Below are positions 1-4,218 of a DNA stretch of 5,248 bases, one piece after another. The stretch is from Candidatus Aenigmatarchaeota archaeon (GTDB lineage Archaea > Aenigmatarchaeota > Aenigmatarchaeia > GW2011-AR5): NCBI GenBank assembly GCA_016202875.1, contig JACQNX010000058.1, positions 1 through 5,248 of the forward strand, in the 5' to 3' direction. A program made the position numbers and the translations under genes. The notes under the pieces were generated by a model that worked only from the letters and a program-made list of their open reading frames with translations, did not search any database and was not told the origin of the DNA. Each line of letters opens with the position of its first letter. Positions within the stretch are counted from its first letter, which is position 1.

Positions 1-8
1 GCTCCCAT
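1..8 (-). CDS. Possible start of next operon gene (candidate rps4), truncated by window edge
   Basis: On the minus strand an ATG lies at 8-6, two bases after the TAA stop of the 88-aa ORF. It continues as GGA GC, which reads Met-Gly-Ala/… before the window ends. In most archaea rps13 is followed by rps4, whose product often begins Met-Gly, and the tight spacing fits an operon. Only eight bases are visible, so this rests on position and the M-G dipeptide alone. Confidence 0.25.
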
Positions 9-10
9 TT

Positions 11-277
11 TTAATCACCAATCTGATTTCCATACAGTTGTCTGAAAAACCTTTGTGTCGTGCCTGGGGGAAGATTATAAGTCTCAGCCGCTCTTCTGAA
101 ACCATGATCTGCTCCCTGGCAGATATATTCAACAAGTTCCATCGGAGGCGCGCTAATGCCTGCCTGCATAATGTAAGCTATGCACAACTCAACAGCCGCC
201 CCGAATAATTTTGCATCGCCTGCTTCTGCGTATTTTTTAAGCGAGGCTATGTCTGGTTCGTGTATCATATTCATCAT
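11..277 (-). CDS. Unknown 88-aa protein coupled to rps13
   Basis: I do not recognise this protein. It is short, likely mostly helical, and has no signal peptide, clear membrane segment or Cys-pair zinc motif. A central stretch around residues 26-40 (ELCIAYIMQAGISAPP) is fairly hydrophobic. The C-terminal third is rich in aromatic residues and Arg/Gln. Its first ATG (277-275) overlaps the TGA stop of rps13 as ATGA. Three ATGs occur in the first four codons, so the exact start is uncertain. The overlap implies the ribosome that finishes S13 can restart here. The place is normally taken directly by rps4, so this looks like an insertion into a core ribosomal operon. Base composition resembles rps13, which argues for an established gene rather than a chance ORF. 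Confidence 0.72.
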   Translation of the reverse strand: MMNMIHEPDIASLKKYAEAGDAKLFGAAVELCIAYIMQAGISAPPMELVEYICQGADHGFRRAAETYNLPPGTTQRFFRQLYGNQIGD

Positions 278-798
278 TTCTTCGCTTCTGGAGCGGGCTT
301 CGCTGCTCTGGCTGGCATCGCCTTCTTCTTCATGACGCCCACTGTCTTCTGTGTCCGGAACGTTGACCTTGTCCTTTGCCCTCTGACAGGCTGGCCCATC
401 TCATGCCTTATCCCTTTGTAAGAGCGCATTTTCTTCATGAGATTGATATCTTCCCTGCGCCTGAGGTCAAGGTTCGCCATTGTTAAATGCAGGTCTTGCC
501 CTGTTTCAGGGTCCTTTTTCCTGTTGAGCATCCATCCAGGTAGCTTGGGTTCTTTGATGAATGCTTCTATAGTTTTCAGTTCCTGTTCGCTCATTGTGCC
601 TATTTTTTTGCGGCCATCTACATTCATAGTTGTGCAGACAGCCTTGGAAAACATGAAGCTGATGCCTTTTATCCTGCGCAATGCCCTTTCCAGAGGCAGA
701 CCGCCGTCTATATCCGTGGCAAGCAGGCGGACAATTCTCTTTCCCTGAGCTTCCTTTTTAGGTTCCATTTGCTGAGATGGTTGCATAGGTTGAGCCAT
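274..798 (-). CDS. rps13: 30S ribosomal protein S13 (uS13)
   Basis: Small-subunit head protein that contacts the large subunit (intersubunit bridges) and the P-site tRNA region. The family is recognisable from RIVRLLATDIDGGLPLERAL (residues 21-40), RRIKGISFMFSKAVC (41-55), and the C-terminal RNA-binding block at about 113-148 with RRREDINLMKKMRSYKGIRH followed by GQPVRGQRTRSTFR. It has the archaeal/eukaryotic long form. At 174 aa it is longer than the usual 145-155 residues, because of a Met/Gln-rich N-terminal tail (1-20) and an Ala/Pro/Lys-rich C-terminal tail (about 155-174). A second in-frame ATG at residue 11 (768-766) could remove half of the N-terminal tail. Tandem in-frame stops (TGATGA, 807-802) lie just upstream of the chosen ATG. 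No strong SD is visible. An A-rich TATA-like stretch at 820-827 is about 26 bases from the ATG, so a leaderless transcript is possible. Confidence 0.97.
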   Translation of the reverse strand: MAQPMQPSQQMEPKKEAQGKRIVRLLATDIDGGLPLERALRRIKGISFMFSKAVCTTMNVDGRKKIGTMSEQELKTIEAFIKEPKLPGWMLNRKKDPETGQDLHLTMANLDLRRREDINLMKKMRSYKGIRHEMGQPVRGQRTRSTFRTQKTVGVMKKKAMPARAAKPAPEAKK

Positions 799-804
799 AG
801 TTCA

Positions 805-948
805 TCATGTTATTTCTCTTATTTTTGCAGCGCAGAAGTTTGTTAATTTGTTTCCAGCTTCCGCAACAACATTACCAAGGTTCATCGGAGCAATTAGTGG
901 CATTCCACAAATGCGTATGAAATGCGAAGCATTCCCGCAATCAATCCC
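805..948 (-). pseudogene. Possible coding remnant immediately upstream of rps13
   Basis: Read on the minus strand in the same frame as rps13, this stretch is open for 47 codons. It gives protein-like sequence such as GMPLIAPMNLGNVVAEAGNK and ends in a tandem TGATGA just before the rps13 ATG. It begins after an in-frame TAG at 951-949. In another frame, further upstream (about 944-1000), there is a short open run ending THYKLIDTTRLGD. A tandem GATTGATT at about 938-946 could be a 4-base duplication that broke one frame into two. GC content is higher than expected for AT-rich spacer. I do not recognise the protein and no good start is seen except an internal ATG at 903-901. It may simply be a chance open frame. 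Confidence 0.27.
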
Positions 949-980
949 CTAGCCTTGTAGTATCAATAAGCTTATAGTGA

Positions 981-1441
981 GTGTTTTTAATGTTATCTGT
1001 TATTGAATTTTATATGATGCTGAGCGTTTCTGTCGGAAAAGAGGTGGAATATAAGGCTTTGCTCCATACACTTGCTCAGGCAGCAGAAAAAATTGGATAC
1101 AAATCTATCACTAGAGAAGTTACTGGAACAAAATATTCAGCAGGGGATATACCATCAGAAGCTACGTATTGTACCACAGTTGAATTAAAAGGAAAACTGT
1201 GGAAAGGAAAAGTATTGCCACAACTAATGATTACTCTATATCCTGAGCTCGCTCACGGACACTGTTGAGAATTTACGGTCATGACACCCAAAGTAAAATC
1301 GGCGTTTATTTTGATGAGCCAAATTTGTACTATAAATTTTTTCCAATAGACAAACTGCCCGGAATAGAGCCTCTTGAGACAGTAGGAGTAAGAGTGCCGA
1401 ACAGGCCAAAAAAGCTGTGGAATTTAAAAAATAACCTTTAA
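981..1441 (+). pseudogene. Unknown protein gene split by a frameshift
   Basis: The first frame runs from a GTG at 981 (or ATGs at 990, 1014, 1017) to a TGA at 1266-1268. It gives about 80-95 residues, including EVEYKALLHTLAQAAEKIGY and VELKGKLWKGKVLPQLMITL. A second frame opens at 1247 and runs to TAA at 1439-1441. It continues with convincing protein sequence: LLRIYGHDTQSKIGVYFDEP, then LPGIEPLETVGVRVPNRPKK. The second part has no plausible start of its own at the junction. The simplest reading is one gene of about 140-150 codons that lost one base (or gained two) between about 1247 and 1265. I see no slippery heptamer there, so programmed frameshifting is not supported. A TATA-like CTTATAG at 971-977 would favour the ATGs at 1014/1017. 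I recognise no family. It is AT-richer than the ribosomal genes, as the neighbouring toxin-antitoxin genes are. Confidence 0.6.
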
Positions 1442-1473
1442 ACATTTCAATGCATTATTAATCAGTGGTTTAT

Positions 1474-1650
1474 ATGACAAAAATAGAACAGGAGATAAGC
1501 AGGATGCATAAGGAAATAGAGGAAATAAAGGAAGTATTGGATATGGTTGCAGAAAGCTATATTGAAAGCCTGCACCAAACACTTGAAAGGGACAAAGATA
1601 AGTTTATCTCTTTGGACGAATATAGTAGGAAGCATGGCGTACGAAGTTAA
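1474..1650 (+). CDS. RelB-like antitoxin of a toxin-antitoxin pair
   Basis: A small 58-aa protein, with an alternative GTG at 1465 adding three residues. It begins with a highly charged helix of coiled-coil type (IEQEISRMHKEIEEIKEVLD, about residues 4-23). It ends with FISLDEYSRKHGVRS, the Leu-Asp-Glu-Tyr style tail seen in many archaeal antitoxins that precede RelE toxins. In such systems the N-terminal part dimerises and often binds operator DNA, while the C-terminal part wraps around and neutralises the toxin. Its 3' end overlaps the toxin gene by 17 bases, the typical arrangement that makes antitoxin first. A TTTAAA at 1437-1442 is about 26 bases before the GTG at 1465, which could make that GTG a leaderless start. 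No good SD is seen before either start. The call rests mainly on position and tail sequence. Confidence 0.68.
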   Translation: MTKIEQEISRMHKEIEEIKEVLDMVAESYIESLHQTLERDKDKFISLDEYSRKHGVRS

Positions 1651-1828
1651 ACTGCATCCAAAAGTCGTCAAATTTCTCGATTCTTTGCAACAAAGCCAAA
1701 GAGAAAGGTGCAGGGCAGCTCTAAATACGCTCTACAGGCTTCGTGTTGGAGATTACAGATTTGAATATTTCGTGGAAAATTCTATTGTCTGGGTTGTTAA
1801 AGCATTTAGCAGAGGCGTGGATTACTAA
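1634..1828 (+). CDS. relE: RelE-like toxin, apparently internally deleted
   Basis: RelE/ParE-fold toxins of this type cut mRNA in the ribosomal A site. The N-terminus MAYEVKLHPKVVKFLDSLQQ matches the first strand and helix of archaeal RelE. The C-terminal half YRLRVGDYRFEYFVENSIVW followed by VVKAFSRGVDY matches the conserved LYR-x-R-x-GDYR core and last strands. The protein is only 64 aa against about 85-90 for the family. Helix-end residues RAALNTL run straight into YRLRVGDYR. The usual link between them, about 20-25 residues with a Pro-containing loop and an I-K-K-L-x-G type strand, is missing. The deletion is in frame. The core Arg residues of the GDYR region and the C-terminal Arg are kept. 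The ATG at 1634 is chosen because it overlaps the antitoxin and gives the family N-terminus. It may be an inactive relic or an unusually compact form. Confidence 0.72.
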   Translation: MAYEVKLHPKVVKFLDSLQQSQRERCRAALNTLYRLRVGDYRFEYFVENSIVWVVKAFSRGVDY

Positions 1829-1837
1829 ATACCCGGA

Positions 1838-1854
1838 CTAGAACCTCCTTCTAG
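1838..1854. repeat. Short inverted repeat (6-bp stem, 5-base loop)
   Basis: CTAGAA (1838-1843) and TTCTAG (1849-1854) are perfect complements around CCTCC. It lies 10 bases after the toxin stop and could form a hairpin in the toxin-antitoxin transcript. No T-run follows, so it does not look like a classical terminator. Confidence 0.5.
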
Positions 1855-1866
1855 CGACCCGATGCC

Positions 1867-1881
1867 CCTGCATCCTGCAGG
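1867..1881. repeat. GC-rich inverted repeat (6-bp stem, 3-base loop)
   Basis: CCTGCA (1867-1872) and TGCAGG (1876-1881) pair perfectly around TCC. With the hairpin just before it, it lies between the toxin stop and the GNAT remnant. Role unknown. No T-run follows. Confidence 0.5.
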
Positions 1882-1911
1882 TCTCATGCCAACTCTCTAT
1901 CACAATTCTGA

Positions 1912-2082
1912 CAGGATAGAAAAAGAGGCTTCGGCAGAGAGATGATGTCGGCAGTGGAAAGCATGCTCCGCGATATTGAATTCAAGAAAGTTGTTGTTGA
2001 TTCTGTGGTTCCAGAGTCAGAAGAGTTCTGGACAAAAATCGGATACCGCAAGCGTGGGAAGGTGTACATGAAGAAATTATGA
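1912..2082 (+). pseudogene. C-terminal remnant of a GNAT-family N-acetyltransferase
   Basis: GNAT enzymes transfer acetyl groups from acetyl-CoA to amines. The open frame reads QDRKRGFGREMMSAVESMLR, then DIEFKKVVVDSVVPESEEFW and TKIGYRKRGKVYMKKL before TGA at 2080-2082. RKRGFGRE matches the acetyl-CoA pyrophosphate-binding motif (Q/R-x-x-G-x-G/A). EFWTKIGYRKRGKVYMKKL matches the C-terminal signature in which an x-F-x-x-x-G-Y/F segment precedes the last strands. Everything before this motif, normally some 70-90 residues, is missing. The frame is closed by a TGA at 1909-1911, and only about 80 bases separate it from the toxin gene. A run of five A at 1920-1924 next to the open-frame edge is a possible frameshift site. 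ATGs at 1942 and 1945 could start a 46-aa peptide, but that would lack the motif. The stop region overlaps the rpl24e stop by six bases. Confidence 0.68.
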
Positions 2083-2244
2083 CTTCTCCTTCGTCCACTT
2101 GAACTTCCTTGGGTCCCTTCCCAGCTTTCTCAGATTCTTCTCGCACTTTGATGAGCAGAACCACTGTATCTTCCCTGTGTTCTCTACGAACATCTTGCCT
2201 GTTGCTTTCTCTATCTGGGTGCTGCAGAATGAGCATTTGGACAT
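2077..2244 (-). CDS. rpl24e: 50S ribosomal protein L24e (eL24)
   Basis: Zinc-binding large-subunit protein specific to archaea and eukaryotes. The 55-aa product begins MSKCSFCSTQIEKATGKMFV and contains the treble-clef zinc site formed by C4-x2-C7 and C30-x3-C34 (FCSSKC), followed by a basic tail (RKLGRDPRKFKWTKEK). Length is within the usual archaeal range of about 55-70. The ATG at 2244-2242 is preferred over an upstream in-frame ATG at 2286. It gives the family N-terminus, is one base after the stop of the 128-aa ORF, and has an SD-like GAGGTTG (2252-2258) eight bases upstream. It is the last gene of the rpl7ae-led operon. The ndk gene that often follows in archaea is absent; instead a convergent GNAT remnant overlaps its stop by six bases. 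Confidence 0.96.
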   Translation of the reverse strand: MSKCSFCSTQIEKATGKMFVENTGKIQWFCSSKCEKNLRKLGRDPRKFKWTKEKS

Positions 2245-2245
2245 A

Positions 2246-2632
2246 TCAACCAACCTCTTCCCAAGTATCTGCCATGGCGCTCCCATAGAAGAGTTGCCCC
2301 AGATGTTCTCCTAGCCTAGCACCGTTTCGCGACTCTACAAATTGCCTGTAAGATGCCATGAGATTCTTTCTGCCTCCAAATCTTTGCAGCAATTCAGACT
2401 CCTGCACTGGCGTGAACATCATGAGCGGCATTTCTCCCCTTGCATATGCAGGCACAGATGCTTTGTAAAACAAATCGGCAAGAAATTCGGCTGTGTTGCC
2501 TGTTGTTTTTCTTATTTCATGCTCTAATCCCTTCATTTCGCCACAGAATTGACGGAAAACTCTTTCCGCGTCCCCTGCAGAGCCATAAATTTCTACAAGC
2601 TTGTCCATCTGGAATCGAGCAAACATGATCAT
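2246..2632 (-). CDS. Unknown 128-aa protein between rps28e and rpl24e
   Basis: I do not recognise this protein. It looks soluble and mainly helical, with no signal peptide, membrane segment or Cys pairs. Visible stretches are VEIYGSAGDAERVFRQFCGE (about 13-32), a Met-rich MPLMMFTPVQESELLQRFGG (about 68-87) and an acidic C-terminus ending WEEVG. The first ATG (2632-2630) overlaps the rps28e TGA as ATGA. A second ATG two codons later (2626) has a purine-rich GGAAGG at a better SD distance of 8 bases, so either start is possible. Its stop is one base before the rpl24e ATG. In most archaea rps28e and rpl24e are adjacent, so this gene is inserted between them but is fully coupled to both. Co-transcription suggests, but does not show, a ribosome-linked role. 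Confidence 0.78.
   Translation of the reverse strand: MIMFARFQMDKLVEIYGSAGDAERVFRQFCGEMKGLEHEIRKTTGNTAEFLADLFYKASVPAYARGEMPLMMFTPVQESELLQRFGGRKNLMASYRQFVESRNGARLGEHLGQLFYGSAMADTWEEVG
2252..2258 (-). promoter_or_regulatory. Shine-Dalgarno site of rpl24e
   Basis: Minus-strand GAGGTTG lies inside the end of the 128-aa ORF, about 8 bases before the rpl24e ATG at 2244. It decides the start in favour of 2244 over 2286. Confidence 0.65.
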
Positions 2633-2838
2633 CGCCTTCCATAGCTACCAGATGACTCCATCTCTGTCTCGCGCAGCATGACGATATCGCCGAGCCTCAC
2701 AGGACCCATGACGTTTCTTGTGAGTATTTTTCCCTTGTCGCTGCCTTCAACGACTCTGCACTTCACGCGTGTCACGCCCTTGGTCCCCGCCCTTCCCAGC
2801 ACGGATATGATTTCCGCGGGTGTTGCATCGTTCGGCAT
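2629..2838 (-). CDS. rps28e: 30S ribosomal protein S28e (eS28)
   Basis: Small OB-fold protein of the small-subunit head near the mRNA exit, specific to archaea and eukaryotes. The 69-aa product starts MPNDATPAEIISVLGRAGTK and contains the signature block EGSDKGKILTRNV, then GPVRLGDIVMLRETE (about residues 31-59). Length matches the family (about 65-75). The ATG at 2838-2836 is one base after the stop of the 79-aa ORF and gives the usual N-terminus. An ATG four codons upstream (2850) is possible, while the much longer open frame upstream is not family-like. The C-terminal tail ESSGSYGRR is Ser/Gly-rich where many homologues are basic. Second conserved gene of the rpl7ae operon. Confidence 0.96.
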   Translation of the reverse strand: MPNDATPAEIISVLGRAGTKGVTRVKCRVVEGSDKGKILTRNVMGPVRLGDIVMLRETEMESSGSYGRR

Positions 2839-2839
2839 G

Positions 2840-3079
2840 TTAATTACCATCTGTTTCAGGCCTGAGTGGAATAAGTTTGTGGAAAGTAGTACACGCAAAA
2901 AAGAGTGTTTTAACAAGATCCTGATCCTGATCTGTATATCCTTTCCCTTCCATATAACGGCAAAAATTTAAGTATGCTCCCCAAGCTTTGTCAGCTGAGT
3001 TGTAATCCTGAATGAGTCCTGTTCTTTGTTCTTCGGTAAATGTTCTCTCAAAATCCTGAGCGTGCAGCAAAATGAACAC
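2840..3079 (-). CDS. Unknown 79-aa protein between rpl7ae and rps28e
   Basis: I do not recognise this protein. It is charged and probably helical: AQDFERTFTEEQRTGLIQDY (about 7-26), then aromatic-rich AWGAYLNFCRYMEGKGYTDQ (about 33-52), then LVKTLFFACTTFHKLIPLRP. There is no obvious motif. The apparent start is GTG at 3079, but that GTG is the end of a GAGGGTG SD-like stretch. A TTG at 3070 sits 6 bases downstream of it, an ideal distance, and may be the true start. No ATG lies near the 5' end. The gene begins about 14 bases after the rpl7ae stop and ends one base before the rps28e ATG. It is thus embedded in the operon, in a position usually occupied by nothing. It may be an accessory protein of translation or a genus-specific gene. 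Confidence 0.68.
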   Translation of the reverse strand: MFILLHAQDFERTFTEEQRTGLIQDYNSADKAWGAYLNFCRYMEGKGYTDQDQDLVKTLFFACTTFHKLIPLRPETDGN

Positions 3080-3093
3080 CCTCTTTCAAAAGC

Positions 3094-3417
3094 TCATATC
3101 CCTTCCAGTTTCTTCTTCGCCTCGCCTGCATCCACCACTGCAATAGCAGCTGAAGAAACATCCAGCCCTGCTGCCCTGCCTAGCTCGTTCTTGCTCGGCA
3201 CTGTCCTGAGCAGGATCTTTTTCTCCTCGCATAATGGAGGGAGATGCATTGTTATTTCCTTCGGGTCTACGTCCTCGGCAACCACAACGAGCCTTGCTAT
3301 GCCCCGCTCCACTGCTTTGGTAGTCTCGTTAATGCCTTTGCGAATCTTGCCAGTATCTCTTGCAGTCTCTATTATTTCCAGTAGGTCTTCTGCGCGCGCC
3401 CGCGCTTCATTAGCCAT
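3094..3417 (-). CDS. rpl7ae: Ribosomal protein L7Ae (eL8), kink-turn RNA-binding protein
   Basis: L7Ae binds kink-turn RNA and serves in three particles in archaea: the 50S subunit, box C/D and H/ACA guide RNPs, and RNase P. The 107-aa product shows the k-turn contact block KGINETTKAVERGIARLVVV (27-46), then AEDVDPKEITMHLPPLCEEK (47-66) and the VPSKNELGRAAGL segment (73-85) that completes the RNA site. It ends in a variable basic C-terminus. It is about 10-15 residues shorter than typical (about 118-125) through short termini. The ATG at 3417-3415 has an SD GAGGTG at 3424-3429 (6-base spacing) and a TATA-like box at 3461-3469. It is the first gene of a five-gene minus-strand operon with the 79-aa ORF, rps28e, the 128-aa ORF and rpl24e. 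It is functionally linked to nop10 at the right of the window. Confidence 0.97.
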   Translation of the reverse strand: MANEARARAEDLLEIIETARDTGKIRKGINETTKAVERGIARLVVVAEDVDPKEITMHLPPLCEEKKILLRTVPSKNELGRAAGLDVSSAAIAVVDAGEAKKKLEGI

Positions 3418-3423
3418 CTTTTA

Positions 3424-3429
3424 CACCTC
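3424..3429 (-). promoter_or_regulatory. Shine-Dalgarno site of rpl7ae
   Basis: GAGGTG on the minus strand, 6 bases before the ATG. It is the cleanest SD in the window and serves as the reference for judging other starts. Confidence 0.8.
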
Positions 3430-3460
3430 ATTGATTTGGTTTATGAATTGAGAAGAAAAC

Positions 3461-3469
3461 TATAAAAAA
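3461..3469 (-). promoter_or_regulatory. TATA-like box for the rpl7ae operon
   Basis: Minus-strand TTTTTTATA. With the usual 25-27 base distance to the start site, transcription would begin near 3439, giving a leader of about 22 bases that contains the SD. AT-rich sequence makes TATA calls uncertain. Confidence 0.5.
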
Positions 3470-3479
3470 GCACTAATTC

Positions 3480-3524
3480 AGTGATCATTCACGGGAATAG
3501 TAGTGACTAACCTCGATCACTACT
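3480..3524. promoter_or_regulatory. Cluster of dyads with GTGA/TCAC arms between two divergent promoters
   Basis: AGTAGTGA (3499-3506) and TCACTACT (3517-3524) form a perfect 8-bp inverted repeat with a 10-base gap. A nearby GTGATCATTCAC (3481-3492) is a smaller dyad with the same arms. AGTGATC (3480-3486) is also complementary to GATCACT (3515-3521). The cluster lies upstream of both the rpl7ae and rps27e TATA-like boxes, outside any coding region. It could be an operator for a dimeric regulator of both operons. The role is inferred; the symmetry is plain. Confidence 0.45.
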
Positions 3525-3563
3525 TTGAATACAAAATGTAACCGCCTCACTAACCGCATACCC

Positions 3564-3570
3564 TTTTAAT
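3564..3570 (+). promoter_or_regulatory. TATA-like box for rps27e
   Basis: TTTTAAT, preceded by an ACC stretch, with its centre about 26 bases before 3593. That would give a leader of about 14 bases before the ATG at 3607. Weak, because the surrounding sequence is AT-rich. Confidence 0.35.
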
Positions 3571-3606
3571 TCTTTCTCTTTCCAATAAAAGAAGATATTG
3601 ATACCC

Positions 3607-3783
3607 ATGCAGACGCCTGAGAGCAAGTTCCTGAAAGTGAAGTGCAAGAAGTGCAAGAACGAGCAGATCATATTCAACAAAGCAGCAACCCTTGTCAAAT
3701 GCTTGGTCTGCTCCGCAGTCATGGCCGAGCCTCGCGGCGGCAAGGCTGAGATCAAGACGAGCATTGTTGAGGTCCTGGATTAG
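3607..3783 (+). CDS. rps27e: 30S ribosomal protein S27e (eS27)
   Basis: Zinc-ribbon protein of the small subunit, archaeal/eukaryotic type. The 58-aa product begins MQTPESKFLKVKCKKCKNEQ and has C13-x2-C16 and C32-x2-C35 (VKCLVCSAVM) as the four zinc ligands, followed by AEPRGGKAEIKTSIVEVLD. Length is usual for archaea (about 55-65). A TTG three codons upstream (3598) is open, but the ATG gives the normal N-terminus. No strong SD is seen (AAGAAGAT lies 11 or more bases upstream). In archaea rps27e commonly lies between rpl44e and the aIF2-alpha gene. Here rpl44e is absent from its upstream side, which carries the divergent rpl7ae operon, and an opposite-strand ORF intervenes downstream and overlaps its last 32 bases. 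Confidence 0.96.
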   Translation: MQTPESKFLKVKCKKCKNEQIIFNKAATLVKCLVCSAVMAEPRGGKAEIKTSIVEVLD

Positions 3784-4165
3784 CAATTGACTGGTAAACA
3801 CTAAGCTGATTCTGTAAATATTTTACAATTGACGGAAGTATTACTTCTGGGTTCTCGTATATTTCTTTAGCATGGTATCCTTCATGATCTATAAGTAATC
3901 CCAAAAAATCCTGCAAAGTAGGTGCAGAAAAAGCTTTTGAATAAACTTCTATGTCGGAACGGATTCCTTTAAAATGTAAACGTGCCAAAAATGGTATGCG
4001 AAGCCTAGTAGCTGCAAATCCCCCTTGTGGATGCATTATTCGCTTGTGACTATAACGAACAGTATTGACATATTTGTGGCTGTCTTCAAGATCAATTTGC
4101 CCTACAAATTCTCTTCTGTAACATTCTTCATGAACCGCTCTTTGCCAGTACTTCTCTGTAACCAT
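3752..4165 (-). CDS. Unknown 137-aa protein with an HExxHxxE sequence
   Basis: I do not recognise the family. A predicted helix near the middle reads TLQDFLGLLIDHEGYHAKEI (about 83-102). It contains H94-E95-G-Y-H98-A-K-E101, which fits the HExxH zinc-protease pattern plus a Glu three residues on. This motif is short and can occur by chance, so enzyme activity is only a possibility. Other stretches are basic and His-rich (RYSHKRIMHPQGGFAATRLR, about 37-56). No signal peptide or membrane segment. The ATG at 4165-4163 has no SD. A TATA-like element centred about 27 bases away suggests leaderless expression. The gene is AT-richer than its neighbours. It lies opposite to and between rps27e and aIF2-alpha, normally co-oriented neighbours, and its 3' end runs 32 bases into rps27e. 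These points suggest a later insertion. Confidence 0.75.
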   Translation of the reverse strand: MVTEKYWQRAVHEECYRREFVGQIDLEDSHKYVNTVRYSHKRIMHPQGGFAATRLRIPFLARLHFKGIRSDIEVYSKAFSAPTLQDFLGLLIDHEGYHAKEIYENPEVILPSIVKYLQNQLSVYQSIANPGPQQCSS

Positions 4166-4189
4166 TCAAAACAGAAAAATCCCAATTTT

Positions 4190-4196
4190 CTTAAAG
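4190..4196. promoter_or_regulatory. Shared TATA-like element of a divergent promoter
   Basis: CTTAAAG reads CTTTAAG on the other strand. Its TTAA centre (4192.5) lies 26.5 bases from the first base of the aIF2-alpha GTG (4219) and 27.5 from that of the 137-aa ORF ATG (4165). That is the normal TATA-to-start distance in archaea, so both transcripts could be leaderless and driven by one element. The minus side also has a purine-rich GGAAG just upstream, as expected for a BRE. Confidence 0.4.
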
Positions 4197-4218
4197 CTTC
4201 CTGTCAATCTAAATAGAG

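Noticed and set aside
437..748. 103-aa plus-strand open frame
   Set aside because: It lies wholly antisense to rps13, whose family match is unambiguous.
1838..1920. Possible tRNA on the minus strand, because of a GGTTCTAGTCC that resembles a T-loop
   Set aside because: The bases flanking the loop cannot form the 5-bp T stem, and no acceptor or anticodon stems fit.
2242..2286. Longer start for L24e at the upstream ATG (2286)
   Set aside because: It would add 14 residues not seen in the family and overlap the 128-aa ORF by 41 bases, and the SD favours 2244.
2839..2916. Longer S28e starting at 2916
   Set aside because: The extra 26 residues do not match the family, and the frame overlaps the 79-aa ORF. 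The ATG at 2838 follows that ORF's stop by one base.
3026..3451. 141-aa plus-strand open frame
   Set aside because: Antisense to rpl7ae and its leader; low-complexity Ser/Ala-rich translation typical of a shadow frame.
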